64,000 nt of DNA from Limosilactobacillus gastricus DSM 16045 (GTDB lineage Bacteria; Bacillota; Bacilli; Lactobacillales; Lactobacillaceae): the NCBI RefSeq assembly GCF_001434365.1, contig NZ_AZFN01000001.1, forward strand, positions 16,979 through 80,978. The letters are read 5' to 3'. This document shows positions 1 to 8,588 of this stretch, piece after piece. The notes beneath the pieces are model-generated. The model did no database searches, was not told the origin of the DNA, and saw only the letters and a program-made list of their open reading frames with translations. Position numbers and translations under genes: made by a program. How positions within the stretch are numbered: the first letter of the stretch is position 1; each line of letters begins with the position of its first letter.

Positions 1-589
1 CTTGTTGCTTTAATTTGGCTTTAAGCAGTCGATTTTCTGCCCTTAAGCGATCAGCTTCCGTCCATTGAGATTCAGGTTTAGCTTTACCTCGGCGATCACG
101 TAGTGATTCTGGATTATTTCCGCTTTGATGGTACTTACGATACCAACCATAAACTTGTTGGTGACTGACATTGTAGTGCTCAACGGCCCAGTTATAGTTC
201 AAGTCGTGTTTAATCAGTTCTTCAATAATCGTGAGTCTTTCTTCAAAACTAGTCTTTCTGCCATGCATTTTTGAATCTCGCTTTCTTGGCGTATATGCCT
301 TTAAGTTAAATTCATTATACTGGTGAATCCAGTTTAAAAGCTGATTTTTAGATTTAAGCCCATTTTTGATGGCAAATTCCTCTAATGAATGATTCGATGC
401 TTGATATTGTTGATTATGATGAGTAGAGCGTAACCCTTCAACTCCTTGGTATTTGTATTTAAGTTGCCAGGTGTGCAAAGTAAATCTGCTAATTTCATAT
501 TTTTTAGCTACCGTGTCTACGTCGATGTACTTTGTCTCATTAATTATTCTTAGCTTATCTTCAACTGAAAATTTAGATTGACGGCCCAT
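1..589 (-). CDS. IS3-family transposase OrfA, 3' end beyond the window
   Basis: Reading leftwards from an ATG at 589 the frame stays open for 196 codons to the window edge, so the gene is partial at its 3' end. The product starts MGRQSKFSVEDKLRI and carries two helix-turn-helix blocks, roughly residues 8-45 and 110-155 (the second around FEERLTIIEELIKHDLNYNW). A charged leucine-rich stretch follows (RAENRLLKAKLKQQ), as expected for the multimerising zipper of OrfA. This layout is that of IS3-family (IS150-like) OrfA proteins, which normally join a DDE OrfB by -1 frameshifting; OrfB would lie left of position 1. A GGAGGG ribosome-binding site at 599-604 precedes the start. Exact IS group is inference. 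Confidence 0.85.
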   Translation of the reverse strand, partial: MGRQSKFSVEDKLRIINETKYIDVDTVAKKYEISRFTLHTWQLKYKYQGVEGLRSTHHNQQYQASNHSLEEFAIKNGLKSKNQLLNWIHQYNEFNLKAYTPRKRDSKMHGRKTSFEERLTIIEELIKHDLNYNWAVEHYNVSHQQVYGWYRKYHQSGNNPESLRDRRGKAKPESQWTEADRLRAENRLLKAKLKQQ

Positions 590-594
590 AGAAA

Positions 595-650
595 AATGCC
601 CTCCAAGTATCAGATGATTTTTTATTTCATCTGTATACTTAGAGGGCATT
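595..650 (-). promoter_or_regulatory. Hairpin covering the transposase ribosome-binding site
   Basis: Positions 627-650 and 595-617 are near-perfect inverted repeats (about 22 pairs with a one-base bulge and one mismatch; AT-rich loop). The GGAGGG ribosome-binding site of the transposase lies inside the proximal arm at 599-604, nine bases before the ATG. A transcript entering from outside the element would fold and hide the site. Several insertion sequences limit transposition this way; its action here is inference. Confidence 0.6.
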
Positions 651-679
651 ATAGCTTTGGTTAAGCGAGAGTTTATTTT

Positions 680-2056
680 TTAGAATGGGGCATTCCCTAA
701 TGCATGTTGTGCTGCGAGGTTAAGTAAGCTCCATTGCCGGTCAAATCCAGGTTGGAAGAAGAAGTCGGCGCAAGCCAGATCTTCTAAGGTTAATTTCTGG
801 GCAATGGCTAGGGATAAAACATTCCCTTGGGCGGTTAGATCAGCTGTGGATAGTACAGAACCACCTAATAATTGATGAGTTAATGGATTGTAAGTTAAGC
901 TGACATAGACTCGAGGATTATCATTTTTCGGAATGTAGGCCGGTCGTTGCCGGTCTTCATAAAAGCTAGTTGCAAAATCAATATGGCTTTCACGAGCAGT
1001 CATTTCGTTTAAACCAGCGGTCACAAAATGGTAATCATACACGGAAAGAGCTGATGAACCAACAACGCCTTTAAATGGATGAGTTGGTTTAGCTTTAAAG
1101 AGATGGTTAACAACATACTGAGCTTCTCGACGTGCCGTTGTCGCTAAAGCAATTGGCAGTGGTTTATTAGCTGGAATCGAGAGCGGTAGGATCGCATCAC
1201 CGATGGCGTATACGTCAGGTAGATTAGTCCGTAAGTACGCATCGGTTTGGATGAAACCGTGTCGATCGAGATTAATTGTTCCCTTGAGCCATTGGGTATT
1301 CGGTTTAACCCCGGCAGAAACAATGACTAGGTCCGTTGGAATGGTTTCTTGATCAGTTTGAATGGCTGTGACCTGGCCGTTTTCACCAACAAAACTTTCA
1401 ATATTGAGACCAGTTTTAATGTTAACGCCGTGCTTTTCAAACTCGTTGGTTAAGATGGCGATGTTTTCCGTATTTAAGTAGCGTTCCAGAATATGGTCAT
1501 TCCGATCCAGGAGGGTCACTTCTTTATTATGGCCATAGGATGATAAGACATCGGCAGCTTCAATCCCAATATAACCGGCACCAACGACAGTGATTTTGTG
1601 GAAGCGGTCGTCAGTTAAAGCCGCCTTGATCTTAGTAGCCCAATCGTAACCACGCATTAAATAAATGTTATCCAGGTCAGCGCCAGGGACAGGTAAGGTC
1701 ATTGGGGTAACCCCAGACGATAGGATTAACTTATCATAAGGGACAGTTTGGTCACTGTCAGTTGCTTTAAAGTGAACCGTCACCGTTTTTTGATCGGCGT
1801 TAATAGCCGTTACTTCAGCTTGATTAAAAACATGACCGCCCCGACTTTCAATATCCGCTGGCGCGAAGTTACGGACGTCATCTTGCGCCGTCACCTTATC
1901 TTCGAGGAATAATTGCATTCCACAAGACATGAAGGAGACAAAGTCACCGGCTTCATAAATGGCCACATCAACGTGCTCATACTTATCTAAAATCTCAATG
2001 GCAGATTCATGCCCACCATGTGATGCACCAACAATAACAACTTTTTGGTTTTCCAT
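680..2056 (-). CDS. nox: NADH oxidase / CoA-disulfide reductase family flavoprotein
   Basis: This 458-residue protein has the pyridine nucleotide-disulfide oxidoreductase fold. An N-terminal FAD-binding block is seen at 6-17 (VVIVGASHGGHE), a single redox-active cysteine at 45 in SFMSCG, the NADH-binding GAGYIG at 159-164, a second FAD motif DVYAIGDA at 281-288 and a C-terminal dimerisation domain. One cysteine in SFxSCG is the hallmark of water-forming NADH oxidases and CoA-disulfide reductases, which in lactobacilli reoxidise NADH with oxygen or act on low-molecular-weight disulfides. Sequence alone does not separate these activities. GGAGG lies just before the ATG. It is a single gene, followed closely by the insertion sequence. 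Confidence 0.85.
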   Translation of the reverse strand: MENQKVVIVGASHGGHESAIEILDKYEHVDVAIYEAGDFVSFMSCGMQLFLEDKVTAQDDVRNFAPADIESRGGHVFNQAEVTAINADQKTVTVHFKATDSDQTVPYDKLILSSGVTPMTLPVPGADLDNIYLMRGYDWATKIKAALTDDRFHKITVVGAGYIGIEAADVLSSYGHNKEVTLLDRNDHILERYLNTENIAILTNEFEKHGVNIKTGLNIESFVGENGQVTAIQTDQETIPTDLVIVSAGVKPNTQWLKGTINLDRHGFIQTDAYLRTNLPDVYAIGDAILPLSIPANKPLPIALATTARREAQYVVNHLFKAKPTHPFKGVVGSSALSVYDYHFVTAGLNEMTARESHIDFATSFYEDRQRPAYIPKNDNPRVYVSLTYNPLTHQLLGGSVLSTADLTAQGNVLSLAIAQKLTLEDLACADFFFQPGFDRQWSLLNLAAQHALGNAPF

Positions 2057-2169
2057 AATCTATACCTCCAAATCGGTAAATTGCTTTCTGCGTGTTTATA
2101 ATAATTCTAAACTAATTCAGAAGCAAGACATATTCTGATAGTAATGGAGGATAAACACAAGAGGAAACC

Positions 2170-4486
2170 TTACTTTGGCTTAAAAGAAATTTGTTGATCG
2201 ATTTGAAGGTTTTGGCTGTCGGTGATTAAAGTCGTGATAGGCCCTAATGATAACATGACTAATTCATGCATGGCTCGAGTCATCATGGTGTACAATTGAC
2301 CGGTTTGTTGCCGGGTAAAATGGTCCTGGCTAATATCGGGGAGGATCACGGCGTCAAATTCAAGACCTTTAGCCAAATAAATTGGCAAAATAATGATCCC
2401 AGTTTTTAGACTTAGGTCATGTTCAGTCAGGTGACTAATCTGGTTAAAGTGCGGATGAAGCAGGTGGTAAAGTACCTGGGCTTGTTGGCCATTCTGACTT
2501 AAGATGGCGACGGTTTGATAGCCATTTTGTAACCGTTGGGCACACTTGATGAGGGCGGCTTGCCAAGCGGTTGAATCATGGCGAATAATCACTTGGGGTT
2601 GGTCACCATGACGACTAAAAGCAGTGATTTGATCTCCGTCCGGCAGTAATGAGGTTGCTAATTGGGTGATTTCATAGGTTGAGCGATAACTTTGTTGCAG
2701 ATTAACTAGGGTTGGGTGTTGAGCCTGTAAGGATTTGCTAACTCGCTTTAAAAGAACTTGGGGTGCTTCCAAAGGCCGGAATAGAGCCTGCTCACTGTCG
2801 CCAATTACCGTAAATTGGGCCTTTGGAAAAGTGTACTTGAGATAGATTAATAAACTGAGAGGATAGTCTTGCATTTCATCAATAAAGACATATTGGAAGT
2901 TGCGGTTTTGTCCCCGACCAGTCAGTAAATCACGTAAATATAAGTAAGGGGCGGTATGCGCTAAAGGAAAGTGATGGAATTCCAATTGATGTTGGAAGGA
3001 TTGGATCAGTTCCTGCCGGTGAATTGAAGCTGGGAGATCAATCCATTGTAGAAAGTCCGTATATTGATTGGGAAAATCAATCATTAAATTATTGTAGAGG
3101 GCATCATAAACAATTCGTAAACGTTGCTTCGCTAATTGACGAGCAAGATACCGATCATAAGCGGCCGTATCTTTAAAATTTTCAATTGATTTAGAACCCA
3201 ATAAGCGTTGGATTTGTTGACGATTAAGCGTGTCGAGTTCTTTAGTTAACCAATCACTTTGGGCGATTTTGGTGATACGCTGTTTCAGTATGCGAATAAA
3301 ATGGTTTTTTAACTTCACCAGTTGATCTTGTAACTTTAATTGGGGGTCGATTTGATCCCAAATGTGTTGAAAATGTTTTTGGGAAAAGAAGGTTCGGCCA
3401 TTAAAAGTCACATCGATAAACTGAAGGGGCCGCTGGTGCTGGCGGATCAAGGTTAAATAGTCTTGGACAGCGGTCATAGACAGCGGTCATACTGGTAGGG
3501 GATTCAAAGAAATCATCACCGACTTGGTGTGATCGGTCTAATTGTCGTTCTTCATAGCGTTCGAAAAGTGATTCTACTTGTAAGCCTTCAAAGCGACGCT
3601 GCAAAAAATTATGGAGGGTGACTTGACGCAAATTCCGTTCACCTAAACTTGGTAAGACCTGGGAAATATAGTGGCTAAAGAGTTGATTAGGCGAGAATAA
3701 GACCATTTGATCGGCGTTTAGTTGGTTCCGGGCATGATAAAGCAGAAAAGCGACCCGTTGGAGAATGGTGGAGGTTTTACCACTGCCGGCGACCCCTTGA
3801 ACCACCAATAAATCACTCTCGGTATCTCGAATAATGGTATTTTGATCGTGTTGGATGGTGGCGACAATATTACGCATAGCTTGATTATTTTGTTCGCCTA
3901 AGACTGCTTGCAGCATTTCATCACCAACCGTTTCATTGGTGTCGAACATATTGGTGATTTGACCATCAATAATGGTAAATTGCCGTTTTTTGACCAGTTT
4001 GGTTTTTTGAATACCAGCTGGGGTCTGATAGCTAACCTCGCCGAGCGTCCCGTTATAATAAATTCCGGAAATTGGGGCCCGCCAGTCATAAATTAAGAAT
4101 TCGCTTTTCGTGTGGTCCATCAAAGAAGCAGTGCCAATATATAAAGATTCTGGTTCACGCTCGCCGGGATCTAAGATATCAATTCTCCCAAAGTAAGGAT
4201 GTTTGGCAAGTTGTTCTAAGGTGGTCAATTGGTGTTGCAAGATCGTTTCGTTTTCCGTCGCCCGGGCCACCAATTGACGTTGTTGTTCAATTGCGGAACG
4301 TGATTCGGCAATATCGTCAATTTCATAGCGGTTGATTGAAGCATTAGCTCCATAATTTTCTTCAACGGCGCGAGTTTCATCATGGGCCTTAGCTAATTCG
4401 GTACGGGTGGCGTTAATTTGTAATTGAATTTCCTTGATGACTTGATCTACACGTGTCTGCTCGATTTGGCGCTCTGCATCTGTCAT
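2170..4486 (-). pseudogene. helD: HelD-like superfamily 1 helicase, frameshifted by a 13-bp duplication
   Basis: Two frames together make one UvrD-like protein. The first (4486 down to 3401) holds the coiled N-terminus and Walker A GVAGSGKTS at residues 231-239; the second (3477 down to 2170) holds motif II FIDEMQD, motif III TVIGDSEQALF and the late motifs around YLAKGLEFD and YTMMTRA. The frames meet exactly at a tandem 13-bp duplication (3466-3491). Removing one copy gives an uninterrupted 767-residue protein reading FESPTSMTAVQDYLTL, close to the usual HelD length (Bacillus subtilis about 774). HelD recycles stalled RNA polymerase. As it stands the first product ends in 29 out-of-frame residues, and the ATPase halves are on separate chains. 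It may be a true lesion, a reversible one, or an assembly error. Confidence 0.85.
3466..3491. repeat. Perfect 13-bp tandem duplication in helD
   Basis: GACAGCGGTCATA occurs twice in direct succession, at 3466-3478 and 3479-3491. Thirteen is not a multiple of three, so the duplication shifts the helD frame. Because the unit contains CAT, each copy supplies an ATG on the coding strand, which is why the downstream half appears to have its own start. Confidence 0.95.
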
Positions 4487-4649
4487 GACCGGTCCTCCTA
4501 GCTTGATTAATTATCATATTCTATCACGGACCAGGAAAAACGAAAAAGAATGAAAACCTGCGGGAAGATAATGCTTGTTAGCTTTGAAAATGGTAAGATT
4601 ATAAGGAAACATTTTTGACCAAAAATTAAAATAAGGAGGTGAACCGAGC

Positions 4650-5582
4650 GTGGAAAATCTGGCAATTGTGGATTTGGGCTCTAATTCGACCCGAATGGCA
4701 ATTACTCAAATCGATGCGAATGGGAACTTCCGAGAAGTGAAACGAGTGAAGGAAAACACTCGGCTATCTGAAGGAATGGGTGCGGAAAAACGCCTCCAAA
4801 AACCTGCCATGGATCGGACTATTGCGGCTTTAAAACGGTTTAAGCGGATTTATCGATCATACTCCCAACTTAGTGTGCGTTGTATTTCGACGGCCGCGGT
4901 CCGACAAGCCGTAAATCAACAGGAGTTTTTGGACCGGGTTCAAAATGAAGTCGGGTTGACCCTCCAAGTCCTCACAGGCAAGCAAGAAGCTTACTATGAT
5001 TACTTGGGAGTTGAACGAACCTTAAAAATGGATCATTGTCTGATCTTGGATGTCGGGGGTGCAAGTTCAGAGTTAGTTCTAGTGCAACATAAAAAGGCTC
5101 GGGATATGATTTCTTTACCATTTGGCGCCGTTAATTTATCGGAACAATTTCAATTAGGTGGCTATGTCCGGGCTAACGATCTATTTCGGGCCGAAACGCT
5201 GGTTACCAATCGTTTTAATAAAGTTCCTTGGTTACGTTATTCCAATCGTGTGCCGATAGTATTGCTGGGTGGGGCTAATCGAACCCTAGCACGAATGTCA
5301 CAAGTCCGGCGCAAACAGCGTCCCCATTCAATTCATGGTTATCGGATGTCGTCCGGAGCCGTGTATTCAATTTTTCGCGATATGCTAAGTCGCAATCTGG
5401 CACAACGAAAACGTTTGCCAGGATTGGAGTATGACCGAGCTGATATTATTGTAGGGGGCTTATTACCCTTGATTTGTTTGTTGCAACGGAATAGTGACGG
5501 CCGTGTGATTTTTTCGGAAAGTGGTGTCCGTGAGGGAATTATTACCGAATATATTCAACAACGAGGGAAACAAGATGACTAA
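4650..5582 (+). CDS. ppx: Exopolyphosphatase, Ppx/GppA family
   Basis: This 310-residue protein of the ASKHA fold begins with the phosphate-binding DLGSNSTRM at about 8-16 and has the second nucleotide loop LDVGGASSE near 135-143. Ppx/GppA enzymes release phosphate from polyphosphate and some cleave pppGpp. The length fits the short two-subdomain form without the C-terminal HD domain of E. coli Ppx. The start is GTG at 4650, five bases after a strong AAGGAGGTGA site. It is the first gene of a plus-strand run; the next gene (mvaA) overlaps its end by 8 bases, so translation is probably coupled. Confidence 0.88.
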   Translation: MENLAIVDLGSNSTRMAITQIDANGNFREVKRVKENTRLSEGMGAEKRLQKPAMDRTIAALKRFKRIYRSYSQLSVRCISTAAVRQAVNQQEFLDRVQNEVGLTLQVLTGKQEAYYDYLGVERTLKMDHCLILDVGGASSELVLVQHKKARDMISLPFGAVNLSEQFQLGGYVRANDLFRAETLVTNRFNKVPWLRYSNRVPIVLLGGANRTLARMSQVRRKQRPHSIHGYRMSSGAVYSIFRDMLSRNLAQRKRLPGLEYDRADIIVGGLLPLICLLQRNSDGRVIFSESGVREGIITEYIQQRGKQDD

Positions 5583-6831
5583 AGAGTGGTATCAAGGTTT
5601 TTATAAACGCTCCATCGCACAACGATATCAATTATTACAGGAACACTTGGGGCTGACAGCAGAACAATGTCAGCTTCTTTTTTCGCAATCAGATTCCCTA
5701 AGTAGTCAGTTAATTGAAAATTATCTGACTGATTATTATTTGCCGGAAGGCTTGGCCGTGGGTTTAGTAGTAAACGGGCAAAATTATACCCTGCCGATGG
5801 TGGTGGAAGAACCTTCCGTTGTTGCCGCAGCTAGTAATGGAGCCCAACGGATTGCCAAAAGTGGTGGCTTTGAGGCGCATCCAGGGGGCCGGAAGGTAAT
5901 TGGTCAAGTGGTTTTAGAGCAAGTCGAAAATTATGACCAATGTCGGCAATGGATCTTTGATCATCAAGCGACTATCTTACAGGTAGCTAATCAAGCCCAC
6001 CCGTCCTTACAAAAACGGGGTGCCGGAGCCATCGAACTGCGCGTTCGCCGGATTGAACCCTTTATCAGTGTCGATTTAGTCATTGATGTCAGCCAAGCTA
6101 TGGGAGCCAACAGTGTCAACACGATGGCAGAAGCCGTGGGTCAATGGTTTCAAAAGCAGGGCTATCAAGTCTTAACAGCCATTTTGAGTAATTATGCAGT
6201 CGATAGTTTACAAACCGTTACTGGTAAGGTTCACGTCCGTGATTTAGGGACCATTGATCAAAATGGTCGCCAGGTTGCGGAAAAAATAGTGCAACTTAGT
6301 CAGTTAGCCCAAGTGGATCCATATCGAGCGGCCACCCACAATAAGGGCATTATGAATGGAATTGATGCAGCAGTAATTGCTAGCGGTAATGATTGGCGGG
6401 CGATTGAGAGTGGGGCACACGCCTATGCCAGTCGAGATGGTCACTATCGCGGGTTAAGCCAATGGCATCTGGAGAAAGATTACTTAGTTGGTCAGTTGAC
6501 CTTGCCCATGCCAGTCGGAGTGGTTGGGGGTTCGATCAAGCTATTGCCCCAGTCGCAAATTAATTATCAAATCAGTCACATCCAAACCGCGGAAGAATTA
6601 GCAGGGGTGATCGCTAGTGTTGGTTTAGCGCAAAATTTGGCCGCACTACGGGCACTGGGTTCCACGGGGATTCAAGCAGGGCATATGAAACTCCAATATC
6701 GATCGCTGGCAATTAGTGTCGGGACTAAAGAAGACGAGATTGCAGGGCTGGTGCAAGCTTTAATTGCTAGTCCTCGTGTTGATACGCAAGTGGCGACCAA
6801 GTTATTAGAAGAATTACGAGGTAAAAAGTAA
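5575..6831 (+). CDS. mvaA: Hydroxymethylglutaryl-CoA reductase, class II type
   Basis: The 418-residue product carries the HMG-CoA reductase signature EEPSVVAAASNGA near the N-terminus, the KGIMNGIDAAV segment, and a late AGHMKLQ histidine region, all expected for the bacterial class II enzyme. It reduces HMG-CoA to mevalonate, the committed step of the mevalonate route to isoprenoids used by lactic acid bacteria. I place the start at ATG 5575, overlapping the ppx stop (ATGACTAA) and preceded by GAGG; an earlier GTG at 5521 is in frame but lies deep inside ppx. The next gene starts directly at the base after the stop codon. Confidence 0.93.
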   Translation: MTKEWYQGFYKRSIAQRYQLLQEHLGLTAEQCQLLFSQSDSLSSQLIENYLTDYYLPEGLAVGLVVNGQNYTLPMVVEEPSVVAAASNGAQRIAKSGGFEAHPGGRKVIGQVVLEQVENYDQCRQWIFDHQATILQVANQAHPSLQKRGAGAIELRVRRIEPFISVDLVIDVSQAMGANSVNTMAEAVGQWFQKQGYQVLTAILSNYAVDSLQTVTGKVHVRDLGTIDQNGRQVAEKIVQLSQLAQVDPYRAATHNKGIMNGIDAAVIASGNDWRAIESGAHAYASRDGHYRGLSQWHLEKDYLVGQLTLPMPVGVVGGSIKLLPQSQINYQISHIQTAEELAGVIASVGLAQNLAALRALGSTGIQAGHMKLQYRSLAISVGTKEDEIAGLVQALIASPRVDTQVATKLLEELRGKK

Positions 6832-7794
6832 ATGGCAGGTAAGAAAGTATCATTAAAAGCTGCAACCAACGAGTTACTAGAGCAAGTGAATCAGCTTTAT
6901 CCTACCGGGACAGTGTTCTTGGATTTTGAGGGTGACCAAGTAGGTTATGTTCGTCATGATCAAGCCCAGCAAAAAGTTTTTCCGGGCGGCTTGATGATTA
7001 CTTTAACGGACCTTACGGAACCAGACTACACGGCCTCGCATGAATTGTTGCATTTATTAATGCTTTTACAAGGTTTTCCACAAATCTTTTTCCAATTATC
7101 GCTAGGTGAAGATGAGTTGGATGAACAAATGATGATCATGGCAACGGATCTATATAATGTTGCCATGCATACGGTGGTCGTAGATGAACAACGGCGCCAC
7201 GAATTAATCACTCCGCAAATTGAAGCAGAATACTTAGCGGGGATTCACGCCACCTTGTCGGACGAAGGCGACCAAGTAGATAATGAGCGTACTTTACGCT
7301 TGTTAACCTTATTAGATGCCTTAGTTTTTTATGGTGATCACCTAGATCAGGTGCAAGCTGATTTGAATCAACGTTACCCATCAGCCTTAAAGACGGCCCA
7401 AGCACTTTATGCCCAGGCCTTTGATAAAGCCGTTGACTCTCCTTATGCGATGCGACGGGTCATTGTACGATTGTTCAAGTTGTTTGATGAACAAATGCAT
7501 GCATGGCAATTACCACCATTGCATAATACGGAATTTACTACTGTTTCACCAGTGCTCTCGGAACGGCAATTGCGATTATCGGTAAAACAAGTTTTTGAGA
7601 TTTTTCATTCAGATATGCAAAATCGGGAGAGTGGCAAAAGAGCTTATGTTGGGTTAAGGCGGAATGATCGCCAAAACTCATTTGTCATTGATGCTCCCCA
7701 AGGCGATACTGCCGCTGAATTTGTGAGTCTGTATGCTCAACCAGTTCAAGAATTTTTAGATCAACACGGGATTCCATATATTGTAAGGAAGTGA
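6832..7794 (+). CDS. Uncharacterised protein with HELLH motif
   Basis: The 320-residue protein has no signal peptide or membrane segment. Residues 70-74 read HELLH in the context TASHELLHLLMLL, a match to the HExxH zinc-metallopeptidase motif in a predicted helix; acidic residues at 93-98 (EDELDE) or His113 could give the third ligand. Similar lactobacillus proteins are often labelled IpaB/EvcA family, a name without functional meaning here. The gene begins immediately after the mvaA stop and the sirtuin follows after four bases, so it belongs to the ppx-mvaA-sir2 operon. A peptidase role is inferred from the motif only; substrate unknown. Confidence 0.75.
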   Translation: MAGKKVSLKAATNELLEQVNQLYPTGTVFLDFEGDQVGYVRHDQAQQKVFPGGLMITLTDLTEPDYTASHELLHLLMLLQGFPQIFFQLSLGEDELDEQMMIMATDLYNVAMHTVVVDEQRRHELITPQIEAEYLAGIHATLSDEGDQVDNERTLRLLTLLDALVFYGDHLDQVQADLNQRYPSALKTAQALYAQAFDKAVDSPYAMRRVIVRLFKLFDEQMHAWQLPPLHNTEFTTVSPVLSERQLRLSVKQVFEIFHSDMQNRESGKRAYVGLRRNDRQNSFVIDAPQGDTAAEFVSLYAQPVQEFLDQHGIPYIVRK

Positions 7795-7798
7795 TCGA

Positions 7799-8503
7799 AT
7801 GGCAAACCCACATCAAGCTTTATATGATGAAGCAAAAGCAATGGTCTTTTTAACTGGAGCCGGAGTTTCTACGGCTTCCGGGATTCCAGATTTTCGTTCG
7901 GCCAATGGTTTATATCAACAAAATCAACGGGCTGAGTACTATTTGAGCCATCAGTATTTTGCCACTGATCCCGCTGGTTTTTATGATTATTGTCAACAAA
8001 ACCTTTACTTTCCGGATGCCAAGCCAAACGTGATACATCAAAAACAAGCCGCGCTGACCCAACAAGACCGGGCAACGGTCATTACGCAAAACATTGATAA
8101 TCTCTATGAATTAGCAGAGACTAAACATTTAATTGACTTTCATGGAAATCTCTACGATTTATATTGTGTTAAATGTCACCAAAAAGTTAGCTTGGTTGAC
8201 TACCAAACTAGTCGGATTCATTCAAGTGATGGAGGTGAGATTCGTCCTAATATTGTCTTGTACGATGAACCAATTGATAGTCAAAACGTACAAAAATCTG
8301 TTGCGGCGATGCAACAGGCTGATTTAGTGGTGATTGTAGGGACCTCCATGCGGGTATATCCCTTTGCCGGATTATTGGATTATGTAAATCCGCGAGCCAA
8401 AGTGATTGCAGTTAATCAGGAGCCTTTACAACTTCCAATTGCTTTTGAAATGGTCACAACTGATGCCAGTCAGTATTTTAAAGAATTGAAGATTAATGCT
8501 TAG
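7799..8503 (+). CDS. SIR2-family NAD-dependent protein deacylase
   Basis: At 234 residues this is a compact sirtuin. The NAD-binding GAGVSTASGIPDFR (about 21-34), QNIDN, the catalytic histidine in DFHGNLYD and the late VGTSMRVYPFAG loop are all present. Sirtuins remove acyl groups from lysine with consumption of NAD. The zinc module looks incomplete: one CxxC pair (CVKC) is present, but the second pair normally found before IRPNIVLY is absent (the segment reads HSSDGGEIRPN). Start ATG 7799 has GGAAGTGA upstream, inside the end of the previous gene. It is the last gene of the four-gene run and is followed by a terminator. Confidence 0.88.
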   Translation: MANPHQALYDEAKAMVFLTGAGVSTASGIPDFRSANGLYQQNQRAEYYLSHQYFATDPAGFYDYCQQNLYFPDAKPNVIHQKQAALTQQDRATVITQNIDNLYELAETKHLIDFHGNLYDLYCVKCHQKVSLVDYQTSRIHSSDGGEIRPNIVLYDEPIDSQNVQKSVAAMQQADLVVIVGTSMRVYPFAGLLDYVNPRAKVIAVNQEPLQLPIAFEMVTTDASQYFKELKINA

Positions 8504-8532
8504 TATGATAGACTAGGCTGGTTGTATAAAAA

Positions 8533-8561
8533 CGGGGCAGAAATTCTGAACCGCTTTTTTT
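8533..8561 (+). terminator. Rho-independent terminator after the sirtuin gene
   Basis: CGG and CAGAA pair with TTCTG and CCG around a one-base loop, with two internal mismatches, followed by seven T. It lies between the sirtuin stop and the ribosome-binding site of the MFS gene. Confidence 0.6.
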
Positions 8562-8588
8562 ATGGAATTAAGAAAGGGGGATTCGCTA

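Larger units (their letters stand above)
1..650 (-). mobile_element. Partial IS3-family insertion sequence, left part
   Basis: The transposase OrfA plus an upstream hairpin at 595-650 form the 5' end of an insertion sequence. IS3 elements usually begin with TG; on the transposase-sense strand the outer arm of the hairpin begins AATGCCCTC, so the element end may be at about 648. The other end and any target-site duplication lie outside the window, so the boundary is inferred. The element sits about 30 bases beyond the stop codon of the NADH oxidase-like gene and does not break it. Confidence 0.65.

Noticed and set aside
3401-3477. Two separate helicase-like genes
   Set aside because: The halves carry complementary motifs of one helicase and meet at a perfect 13-bp duplication; a single broken gene explains everything.
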